DNA of 64,000 nt from Clostridiales bacterium (GTDB lineage: Bacteria; Bacillota; Clostridia; Oscillospirales; Acutalibacteraceae). How positions within the stretch are numbered: position 1 is the stretch's first letter; each line of letters opens with the position of its first letter. The position numbers and the translations under genes are program-made. The notes below the pieces were generated by a model. That model was not told where the DNA came from, did not search any database, and saw nothing but the letters and a program-made list of their open reading frames with translations. Positions 42,938-50,407 of the stretch are shown in pieces. Where the stretch lies: NCBI GenBank assembly GCA_019422525.1, contig JAHZDE010000011.1, positions 1 to 64,000 on the forward strand, given 5' to 3'.

Positions 42938-44308
42938 TTAATAGGTCTTTCTCATCCGGTAATCCGGAATCTGTATCTCCTCCCTATACTTTGTCACGGT
43001 TCTTCTGGATATTCGGATTCCATTTCTTTCAAGCTGTTCTTTCAATTTTTGATCACTAAACGGTTTCTTTGCGTCCTCCTGTCCAATCAGTATTTTTATC
43101 CGGGCTTTAATATCATCCGCTGTTATGACCTTTGCAGACTGATCCCCGCAAACCTCTCTGGAAAAGAAATAATCCAAAGGATACATTCCCCAACAGCAAT
43201 ACAGATATTTTCCTTTTACGGCGCGGCTGATGGTTGATTCATGAACTCCCAGTTTTTCTGCGGCAGTATACAGATAAAGCGGCATGAGCTGTTTTCTTCC
43301 ATATAAAAAAAATTCTTTATGATACTCCACCAAGAACTTTGTCAATTCTGACAGCGTAGAACCGCGGTGGCTTATACAGTTCTGGATCTGTTCGATCTGC
43401 CTGACTTTTTCAGCAAGATAATGCTTTACCTCTCCATTGCATTCTTTGTCATTTACCATATTCTTGTATTCTTTGTTGATTCTGAGTTCTGGTCCATGGC
43501 CGCCATTCACCAGGATTTCAAAATAATCCTTAAATTTTATCACCGTCACATCCGGAATCGTGTATCCGAACCGTTCATGATCCGAATATCCCCTGGATGG
43601 CTTTGGGTTTAAAGATTGAATTTTTTCCTTTGCCCTTTGGATTCTTTCAACTGGCAGCTCCATGTTCCTTGCAATTACCGGCAGTTGGTTTTTCCCCAAC
43701 GGCTCCAGATACTGTTCCACGATTTGTTTTTCCACAAAAAGATTCTCGCCCTCCCTCTCCAGCCTTGACAGTTGGATGAGCAGGCATTCTCTGAGACCGT
43801 TTGCACATACCCCTGCCGGGTCAAGCTGTTTGAGAATTTCCAGGCACTCTGTCACCTTCTTTTCCTTCTCTCCCAAAAAACTTGCCGTTTCTCTGATGGA
43901 ATCCACAAAAAAGCCTCTGGAATCCAGGCATTTTATCAGATATTCAAAAATACGCATCTGCTGTCTGGAAAAAGGCTGTCCAAGTAGCTGCGCTTTTATG
44001 CTGTCCTCAAGAGATTCTTCCTCCTGCCCGCCTATATTCATAATGTCATTGGCATCGGAATCTTCCTTTTCCTGACTGTAATAAATCCGGTTCTGTTCAT
44101 CAAACTGATCCAGCCATTCCAGCTTTTTCAGGCGTTCCTGATCCCTATCTCTGATTGACGTTTCTTCTAGTTCGACCACAGGATTTTCTAAAGAAACCTC
44201 TTTTAAATATTCTTCCAATTCCTGCGAACTCATCCGCAGGATCTGCATTTGCTGAATCATATTCTGTGAAATCGTTTGCCTCTGCCCAATGTTTAATTCC
44301 AGCCCCAT
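42938..44308 (-). CDS. rpoN: RNA polymerase sigma-54 factor
   Basis: 456 residues. N-terminal glutamine-rich region I (QRQTISQNMIQQMQILRMSS), acidic region II, core-binding region, helix-turn-helix (TAAEKLGVHESTISRAVKGK) and the RpoN box SRRTVTKYREEIQIP near the C-terminus. All key parts are present, so it should be functional. It lies with a MerR-like regulator and an AEC transporter, directly upstream of a sigma-54 promoter. A sigma-54 gene within ICE cargo is unusual and suggests the cargo brings its own sigma factor. Confidence 0.96.
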   Translation of the reverse strand: MGLELNIGQRQTISQNMIQQMQILRMSSQELEEYLKEVSLENPVVELEETSIRDRDQERLKKLEWLDQFDEQNRIYYSQEKEDSDANDIMNIGGQEEESLEDSIKAQLLGQPFSRQQMRIFEYLIKCLDSRGFFVDSIRETASFLGEKEKKVTECLEILKQLDPAGVCANGLRECLLIQLSRLEREGENLFVEKQIVEQYLEPLGKNQLPVIARNMELPVERIQRAKEKIQSLNPKPSRGYSDHERFGYTIPDVTVIKFKDYFEILVNGGHGPELRINKEYKNMVNDKECNGEVKHYLAEKVRQIEQIQNCISHRGSTLSELTKFLVEYHKEFFLYGRKQLMPLYLYTAAEKLGVHESTISRAVKGKYLYCCWGMYPLDYFFSREVCGDQSAKVITADDIKARIKILIGQEDAKKPFSDQKLKEQLERNGIRISRRTVTKYREEIQIPDYRMRKTY

Positions 44309-44335
44309 AATATTCTCCTCTGCTGTTTTCGTTAA

Positions 44336-45277
44336 CTAAACCGGAAACAAGATACTGCTTGTCGCAGTAACAATCGGAAGTGTTAGGATGGACAGCAAGG
44401 TCGTCAGCCCAATCATTCCCGCTGCCGCTTTACCATTCAGACCATTGCTGTCCGCCAGCACCCCCAACACCGCCGATTGTGGTGTCGCCTTACAGATAAT
44501 CATCGCACAAATGCCGGCCGGCGCAAGGATTCCACGCATCGGCAGCATACATGATAAAATAATAACCGGCCAAACAATCAGCTTGATTACAGATACCGTA
44601 TAAAAACTCTTTTGGACGAAAATATCCTTCATGTCCTGATCTGCCAGCTGTATTCCTATTATAATCATAGCCAAAGGAGTAAGCATGCCGCTAAAATCAC
44701 TCAGGCACGTACTGACCTGAACTGGAACCCGAATTCCAGACAGACAAAGCGCTATTCCAATCAAAAGGGAAACCGTTACTGTGTTAAACAATTTTGAGCA
44801 TAAAAAACGAACTGTTATCTTACTTCCGTCCACGGAGAGTGCTGCATGGGCAAATAAAAATATCGTATCAAATATGACCATCAGCACCGCATAGATTACA
44901 GCATCCGGACCAAGAACCGCCGTTACTAATGGAATTCCCATGAATGCCGAATTTCCGTAGATACAAGCCATACGGTACACAGCCCGTTCTTTATCACCCT
45001 TTGTTTGGAACATCATGGATGATACCAGAATCTGAATAATCATGACAATCATCATGACCCCCAAATTAATGGAAATCCCTCTCCAAAATGCAAATGAATG
45101 ATCCAGTCCTGAAACGGACAGAACCACACTGCATGGCAATGCGATTTTTGTACATAAAACAGTCAAAACATTTAATGACTTTGAACTGATGAGTCTTTTT
45201 TGGGCAAAAACATACCCCACCCCAACTTCAACCGTCAATATAAAAATTTGTACTACTGTAATCCAGATATTATCCAT
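44336..45277 (-). CDS. AEC family transporter (malate/auxin-efflux-carrier type)
   Basis: 313 residues with about ten membrane segments; KALGYMF-like N-terminus is replaced by VEVGVGYVFAQKRLISSKSL and the C-terminal half contains the ATPQSAVLGVLADSNGL motif typical of AEC permeases. These move malate or other carboxylates. It lies 27 bases before rpoN and 22 after the MerR-like gene and probably moves a substrate or product of the pathway. Confidence 0.88.
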   Translation of the reverse strand: MDNIWITVVQIFILTVEVGVGYVFAQKRLISSKSLNVLTVLCTKIALPCSVVLSVSGLDHSFAFWRGISINLGVMMIVMIIQILVSSMMFQTKGDKERAVYRMACIYGNSAFMGIPLVTAVLGPDAVIYAVLMVIFDTIFLFAHAALSVDGSKITVRFLCSKLFNTVTVSLLIGIALCLSGIRVPVQVSTCLSDFSGMLTPLAMIIIGIQLADQDMKDIFVQKSFYTVSVIKLIVWPVIILSCMLPMRGILAPAGICAMIICKATPQSAVLGVLADSNGLNGKAAAGMIGLTTLLSILTLPIVTATSSILFPV

Positions 45278-45299
45278 TTCTCCTCAATTCCCTCCACCA

Positions 45300-45647
45300 T
45301 TATTTTGCGGATTCATTTTTCTGCTGCCAGATTAAATAGTCAATACAGTCCAATGTCTTCTGCATTTTATGAATCTCTTCAAGAAGTTCTCCCCGTCGGC
45401 TGCGCAGGATGCGTATTCGTTCCACCTTGCCCTCCTCCCGCGAGAGTCCCATATACCTTTTTATTTCAGGGGCTGTAAATCCGGCATCCAGAAAAATGGA
45501 AATCAGTCCCATATCCCGGAACTGCTCTTCCTTATAATCTTTACTACCATCTTCCTGCCGAATCCCTTTTATCAAGTCAAGGGATTCATACCACTGGATT
45601 TTATCCTCCGGAATTTGAAATCTCCTGCTTATTTCCTGAATGTTCAC
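45300..45647 (-). CDS. MerR-family-like regulator
   Basis: 115 residues. N-terminal MerR-type winged helix (MNIQEISRRFQIPEDKIQWYESLDLI) and a C-terminal coiled coil (EEIHKMQKTLDCIDYLI). No metal-binding cysteines are evident. First gene of the MerR-AEC-rpoN group. Confidence 0.85.
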   Translation of the reverse strand: MNIQEISRRFQIPEDKIQWYESLDLIKGIRQEDGSKDYKEEQFRDMGLISIFLDAGFTAPEIKRYMGLSREEGKVERIRILRSRRGELLEEIHKMQKTLDCIDYLIWQQKNESAK

Positions 45648-45693
45648 GAATTTTTCTGGCCTCCTTTGTCAACTGCATGTTTTATCGCAAATC

Positions 45694-45748
45694 AAAAAAA
45701 CTATTCATGTGTGGATGAAGTCCTGTTTTCCACTTACATGAATAGTTT
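45694..45748 (-). terminator. Intrinsic terminator after the LysR gene at 45.8 kb
   Basis: AAACTATTCATGT pairs with ACATGAATAGTTT, with an inner TGGA/TCCA stem, followed on the minus strand by TTTTTT. It ends the LysR transcript before the MerR-like gene. Confidence 0.8.
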
Positions 45749-45798
45749 ATCTGTTTTCTTATTCTATGTCCAATGCGTATAATTTATATAAATATATG

Positions 45799-46671
45799 TT
45801 ATTTTAGCATACTTTTGAAATGCTCCAGAAACTTCCCTGCTGCTCTGGTAACCGGCTGATATTTCTTCCATGCAAACACCGATGTCATGGACAATTCCGG
45901 ATACAGGGGGATGAATATAAATTCCGTTCCCTCCATCAAATCAATGGAACCTTCAATCGTCAGGAAACATACGGTTTCATTGTTAATCAGCATGGTACCA
46001 TTGGTAATCACATTGCAGGTCGCAAATGTAGTCAGACTGGAGAAGTCCTCTCCCAGCCAGCTTTCTATTTCTTTCCGGACAGAGTTCCTCTGGGGCGTCA
46101 CCAGAGGAACTCCTGCCAAATCCTCCTTTGTGATAAACTCTTTGCCTGCCAGCCGGTTATCCCTGCGCATAAAAATGCCCCAGCGTTCCCGCTCCTTCAT
46201 GCGGATATAATCATACCGTTCAATATCGACCGGCTCCATTAAAAGTCCAAAATCCAGCAGTCCCTTATCCAGCCGCATCTTAATGTGCTCAGCATTATTT
46301 GTATAGATTTCAAACTGGACATTGGGATATAGCCTGTTGAAATCAAGCATGGCTTCGGCCAAGGGACCAGAGGATTTCAGCGCGCCGCTTCCTATGGAAA
46401 TCACACCGCCCAGCTCCGACCGCTCGCTAAATTCTCCTTCGATTTTATCAATCAGTTCCACTGCTTCCTCCGCTCTCCTGCGGAGAATCACACCCGCATC
46501 CGTAAGCACCAGGCGCTTTCCCCTGACAAAAAGCTGTGTCCCCAGTTCTTCTTCAAGCTGCGCCATATGACGACTGAGTGCCGGCTGCGTGATATGCAGC
46601 ACTTCGGCTGCCCGTGATATATTTTCTTCCCGTACCACGGCCAGAAAATACCGGAATATACGAATTTCCAT
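45799..46671 (-). CDS. LysR-family transcriptional regulator
   Basis: 290 residues. Winged helix-turn-helix with VVREENISRAAEVLHITQPA and LSRHMAQLEEELGTQLF, then a periplasmic-binding-like effector domain. Start MEIRIFRYF is chosen over an in-frame ATG eight codons upstream because it fits the family. It is the outermost gene of the second cargo, next to the ICE transfer module. Its target is unknown. Confidence 0.92.
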   Translation of the reverse strand: MEIRIFRYFLAVVREENISRAAEVLHITQPALSRHMAQLEEELGTQLFVRGKRLVLTDAGVILRRRAEEAVELIDKIEGEFSERSELGGVISIGSGALKSSGPLAEAMLDFNRLYPNVQFEIYTNNAEHIKMRLDKGLLDFGLLMEPVDIERYDYIRMKERERWGIFMRRDNRLAGKEFITKEDLAGVPLVTPQRNSVRKEIESWLGEDFSSLTTFATCNVITNGTMLINNETVCFLTIEGSIDLMEGTEFIFIPLYPELSMTSVFAWKKYQPVTRAAGKFLEHFKSMLK

Positions 46672-46869
46672 TGTGTGCACTACCCCATTTTTCATTATTC
46701 TGCCTGCTGGTGATATACTAAGATTTTAAGTGAATGCAAGCAGTCAGTCAACTAGAAAATGGAATTGCGTTTCATTGTAAAATCTGCTTTATTCGTATTT
46801 TTTGAGAACTGTCTATACGTTCCTCTTTCAACTCCCGAACTGTACAATGGTGTTGGAGGTGAACAGCCA

Positions 46870-47196
46870 GTGGAAAAACTTGATTTATCCTATATGGGGT
46901 CTATATTCAAAGAGGCTCGGCTTGCGGGGAACATGACGCAGGAGGAGCTTGCGGAACAAGTAGGAAAAACAGCCCGCTACATACAGGCAATTGAAAACGA
47001 GGAGCGGAGCGTCAGCATAGACACACTGATTCGGTTGGTCCGGGCGCTGGGAATCTCGGCGGATACTGTCGCCTACCCAGACCGTGAAATGGACAACGGA
47101 GAAACAGAACAACTGATCCGCTGCATCCGTTTGCTGACCATCAGGGACAGAAAGGTGCTGCTGGCCAGCGCCAAGCAGATGTTGGAAACAGAATAA
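46870..47196 (+). CDS. XRE-type helix-turn-helix regulator of the ICE
   Basis: 108 residues. HTH in GNMTQEELAEQVGKTARYIQ with the family pattern up to LIRLVRALGISADTV. The GTG at 46870 has GGAGGTG eight bases upstream, better than other starts. Plus-strand, followed by a terminator. Regulators of this kind sit at the edge of the transfer module in Tn1549-like ICEs. Confidence 0.85.
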   Translation: MEKLDLSYMGSIFKEARLAGNMTQEELAEQVGKTARYIQAIENEERSVSIDTLIRLVRALGISADTVAYPDREMDNGETEQLIRCIRLLTIRDRKVLLASAKQMLETE

Positions 47197-47198
47197 TG

Positions 47199-47234
47199 GG
47201 AACTGCCCCTTGCGGGTGGTTCCTTTTTCTTTTT
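47199..47234 (+). terminator. Intrinsic terminator after the XRE gene
   Basis: A ten-pair stem GGAACTGCCC/GGGTGGTTCC (with two wobble pairs) and a T-rich tail from 47224, directly after the stop. Confidence 0.8.
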
Positions 47235-47348
47235 CTGCTGTTAAAGATTTCTTCAAGTGATCCCTTCCCTGCATACGCCACATTGACGCATTCCATACGC
47301 CACCCAAAGGGCAGACTTGCCCCTTGGCGGCGTATTTGCGTATTAAGG

Positions 47349-47609
47349 CTATACTTTCTTCAGTGTGTAGAGCAGACTGCTTCTGCCGCCGTTCTCGCGC
47401 CAACGCTGCTCCTTCTCCAGCAGACCTGCCTGTATTAAATCCGCAATGGCACGCTCCACCGTTCTGCGGGAAAGCTGCAGCTCTCTCGCAATCGTTCCGA
47501 TGGACGGATAGCACTGTCCATCCTTATTACAGTGGTCTTTCAGATACATATACACAGTCTTAGCCCGGTGCGGCAGATCCTCAGCGTAGATCGCGGAAAA
47601 GTATCCCAT
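47349..47609 (-). CDS. Helix-turn-helix protein (replication-initiator/HTH_36-like)
   Basis: 86 residues. YPSIGTIARELQLSRRTVER is a winged-helix HTH_36 motif, and the start MGYFSAIYAEDLPHRAKTVY resembles RepA-N/plasmid replication initiator N-termini. GGGGGG lies nine bases before the ATG at 47609. Last gene of the minus-strand transfer operon. A GC-rich hairpin at about 47292-47331 may end the operon. Confidence 0.8.
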   Translation of the reverse strand: MGYFSAIYAEDLPHRAKTVYMYLKDHCNKDGQCYPSIGTIARELQLSRRTVERAIADLIQAGLLEKEQRWRENGGRSSLLYTLKKV

Positions 47610-47623
47610 AGGCACACACCCCC

Positions 47624-49441
47624 CTAATCTGTCCGGAGAGGCATCCTGCGTGGCAGGGCGCGATGTTCTTTCTGTCCTGTTGCAGGTGCATGGAACTGTC
47701 CTCCGGATTTAGAAACAGATTCTGGCGGGAGCGGCGGTTCGTCCACTTCATTCTCGTCACAATCATCCCTGCGGCGCATGATTTCCTGTTCCAGCTCGAA
47801 GCGGTCGGCATAAGCCACCGATCTTGCGGCCTGTTCTTCCACCTCGTAGGCGCCGCCAAACGTAATGCCCCATTTCAGAAACAGCGGCAACCTTGTCTGC
47901 ATCGGGCAGCATCCTGTTTTTGCTAGAATGAAGTGGCCCTTTGGCAGTGTTTTCAATTCGTCCGGCGTCATCAGCGGCCGGCTCATCATCTGCAGGCTCT
48001 GGCTGGGATCGTTCTTTCCTCTGGAAATGGAGCCGCTCATCACTGTCCGGTTGCCCAGGGCCTTGGAGAGAATGTCAGCACTTTCCGAGTTGGGTGCAAA
48101 ACCGCCGAACAGAATATCCTGACAGTTGTCAATGATGATGCTGGAACCTTCTTTTCCATAGTTCTTCTGAAGCTGTGCAAAACTTTGGATAATCGGCACC
48201 ATACTGATCCGGCGGGAACGTCCGGCGGAGAACATCATCTCCATCGACTCAATTTTCGGTATCGTTCCGATTTCATCCGCAAACACCATGACGCGGTTCG
48301 GCAGCTTCCCTCCATGCTCATCGGCGATGGTCAACATCTCCCGATAGAGCTGCTGCAGGAACAGGGATACCATGAAATATTTGGTGTTATCTTCTTCTGG
48401 CAGCACAATGAAGATGGCCGACTTGCTGGTACAGAAGGTTTCTGTATCCAGTGCGCTGTCGAAACACAGGATCTGCTCCATCTCAGAATCCAAGAACGCA
48501 TTCAATCGGGACATGGCGGTGGAAAGAACAGAAGCCATCGCCTGATCGGCGGAGTTCAGCGCCGCACCGGCAAACCATTTGGCCTTGTGGGTGGGCGGCA
48601 GCTTATCCATCAGAAGCTGGAACAGGCTGCGATTCTTCACTGGCGAAGGAGCCAGCAGGTCTTGGATCAGCTTGAATACGGAAATAATGTGCCGTTTCTC
48701 CGGAGGACAATATTCCGCAATCAGCAGGATGACCGAAGCCAGCAGACCCTCGGCGGCATCGTAGAAAAATGCATTTTGTCCATAGCTGCTGGCCTCGGCT
48801 CCGTCAGAGCAGATGATAGTTTTGGCGGTGATCTTCGCATACTTTTCCGCTTTTGCCTTGGCGGTCAGATTCTCCGGGTGTGCCAGATACTCATCCATAT
48901 ATTTGTTGACCAGAGTCAGAATGTTATCCCCATCGGAACGGGTGGGGTTTCGCAGATCCAGCACGGAAATTTTATAGCCGTAGCAGTCTTTGGCAATTCC
49001 GGCGTAGTTGCGGAACAGGTCGCCCTTGGTGTCGGTGCAGAGCCAGCTCATGCCGGAGGCACAGGCATACTCGATGTTGGGATATAAAAAGTTGGCGGTC
49101 TTGCCGACACCCGCCGCGCCAATCATCAGGCAGTGGATATCACCGCTGTCCACCAGTGCGATGACTGCCATGCCATGCTTCTTGCAGCCGACCACCAGCC
49201 CCTGCTCTCTTGGCAGTGCTTCGCCCCGCCGCCAGCGTTCCGGTTCGTAGGGAACTGCAGCGTAGGTATCTTTGATTTCTTTCTCAGTGGCGAACCGCGC
49301 TGTGCCATGCTGACCGTCGCCCACGGTCTTGGACTTGATCCCGTTTAGGGTGTAGTAATGTGCCAGCAGGGAAAGCCCGCCGATGACGGCGAACATCCCA
49401 AGACCGACGCATATCAATAAAACGATTTGATGTGTCTGCAT
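47624..49441 (-). CDS. VirD4/TraG-type conjugative coupling protein
   Basis: 605 residues. Two N-terminal membrane segments are reduced to one clear one (IVLLICVGLGMFAVIGGL). Walker A GAAGVGKT, Walker B VMVFADEIG and the SRRISMVPIIQS region follow. It is the type IV coupling ATPase that brings relaxase-bound DNA to the secretion channel. Confidence 0.96.
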   Translation of the reverse strand: MQTHQIVLLICVGLGMFAVIGGLSLLAHYYTLNGIKSKTVGDGQHGTARFATEKEIKDTYAAVPYEPERWRRGEALPREQGLVVGCKKHGMAVIALVDSGDIHCLMIGAAGVGKTANFLYPNIEYACASGMSWLCTDTKGDLFRNYAGIAKDCYGYKISVLDLRNPTRSDGDNILTLVNKYMDEYLAHPENLTAKAKAEKYAKITAKTIICSDGAEASSYGQNAFFYDAAEGLLASVILLIAEYCPPEKRHIISVFKLIQDLLAPSPVKNRSLFQLLMDKLPPTHKAKWFAGAALNSADQAMASVLSTAMSRLNAFLDSEMEQILCFDSALDTETFCTSKSAIFIVLPEEDNTKYFMVSLFLQQLYREMLTIADEHGGKLPNRVMVFADEIGTIPKIESMEMMFSAGRSRRISMVPIIQSFAQLQKNYGKEGSSIIIDNCQDILFGGFAPNSESADILSKALGNRTVMSGSISRGKNDPSQSLQMMSRPLMTPDELKTLPKGHFILAKTGCCPMQTRLPLFLKWGITFGGAYEVEEQAARSVAYADRFELEQEIMRRRDDCDENEVDEPPLPPESVSKSGGQFHAPATGQKEHRALPRRMPLRTD

Positions 49442-49454
49442 TTTCTCCCTCCCT

Positions 49455-50393
49455 TCAGACCATTTGCATTGTCCGATGCGGTTCTTTCTCAGGCACGACC
49501 ATCTGCCCCTGCCGTACCTGCAAATCCTCGTTCCAGTCCTTTTGCTGCGAAAAGAGCGAGAACACGTTTCCGTATCCCCGCTCTGTCAAAATTCCTTTGA
49601 TTCGTTCTCTTGCCTGAATGCCTGCCTTGTCGTTATCAAGACAAAGGCCAATCTTCTGTACCTGCGGATTATCAACTAAGAGTTGAAGCAGAGCGCGTTC
49701 CGACACACCACAGAGAGATACATAGCTGTGTTGCTGCCAGTCCCTCTGGTACAGAGAGATAAATGACAGCAGATCAATGGGTGCTTCAAACACATAGACC
49801 GTATCACTCTTTCCAGTGAAGTGAAAGCTGTACCGGGGATCGCAGCCGTCCACATTTCCCTTGAACGGTTCTCCCTGGGTGTACGTTCCCCGCTTATGCG
49901 CGTGGCGGGCAACACCGTTTGAATCAATGCCCACGAACACGGCGTTGTGATACTGTGCATCCTCATAGATCAGCTTTGCTCTGGTAAACACTGAAACCAC
50001 ATCCCGGTCAAGGCAGCGCGTTTTGGTCAGGTATGCAAACACCCGGCGCATATCCCGATTCGCCTCTGGCAGCGCGAATGGTTTCGGCGGCTCCGGCCTG
50101 CGCTGCTCACTGGGGCGATATGCCTGTCCCTGTTCGCCGTTCAACAACATCGTCACGGCATCCGGGAAGCTCCTGCCGTAGAACATCTGCACAAAGTCAA
50201 TGGCAAGACCGCCTTTCTCACTGGCATGATCGTACCACTCATTTCCCCTTACCGTGATGCTGTGGTCGCTGGCCAGCCGCTTCTCTCTGCCGGAGCGGAG
50301 CAGCTTTTCTCCCTGCCGCACAAGAAAATCTTCCAGATCCACGGCATTGGCCCGCTGTTTCTGATCGTCTGTAAAATAAACATATCCAGACAT
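49455..50393 (-). CDS. Toprim/DUF3991-like protein
   Basis: 312 residues. N-terminal DUF3991-like region and a C-terminal toprim domain with VYVFEAPIDLLSF and GLCLDNDKAG acidic motifs. Similar primase-like proteins accompany MobP relaxases in gut ICEs. The ATG at 50393 follows AGGAGG. It probably primes or processes transferred single strands. A decayed copy of its start region is at about 11.9 kb. Confidence 0.88.
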   Translation of the reverse strand: MSGYVYFTDDQKQRANAVDLEDFLVRQGEKLLRSGREKRLASDHSITVRGNEWYDHASEKGGLAIDFVQMFYGRSFPDAVTMLLNGEQGQAYRPSEQRRPEPPKPFALPEANRDMRRVFAYLTKTRCLDRDVVSVFTRAKLIYEDAQYHNAVFVGIDSNGVARHAHKRGTYTQGEPFKGNVDGCDPRYSFHFTGKSDTVYVFEAPIDLLSFISLYQRDWQQHSYVSLCGVSERALLQLLVDNPQVQKIGLCLDNDKAGIQARERIKGILTERGYGNVFSLFSQQKDWNEDLQVRQGQMVVPEKEPHRTMQMV

Positions 50394-50407
50394 GAAAACA
50401 CCTCCTG

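Noticed and set aside
47272..47331. Repeated CATACGCCAC units considered as a CRISPR or iteron array
   Set aside because: Only two copies occur and the second forms part of a hairpin, more like a terminator or attenuator.
47933..49087. A long plus-strand frame of 384 codons
   Set aside because: It is antisense to the VirD4 gene, whose motifs are unmistakable; GC-rich codons leave the opposite frame open.
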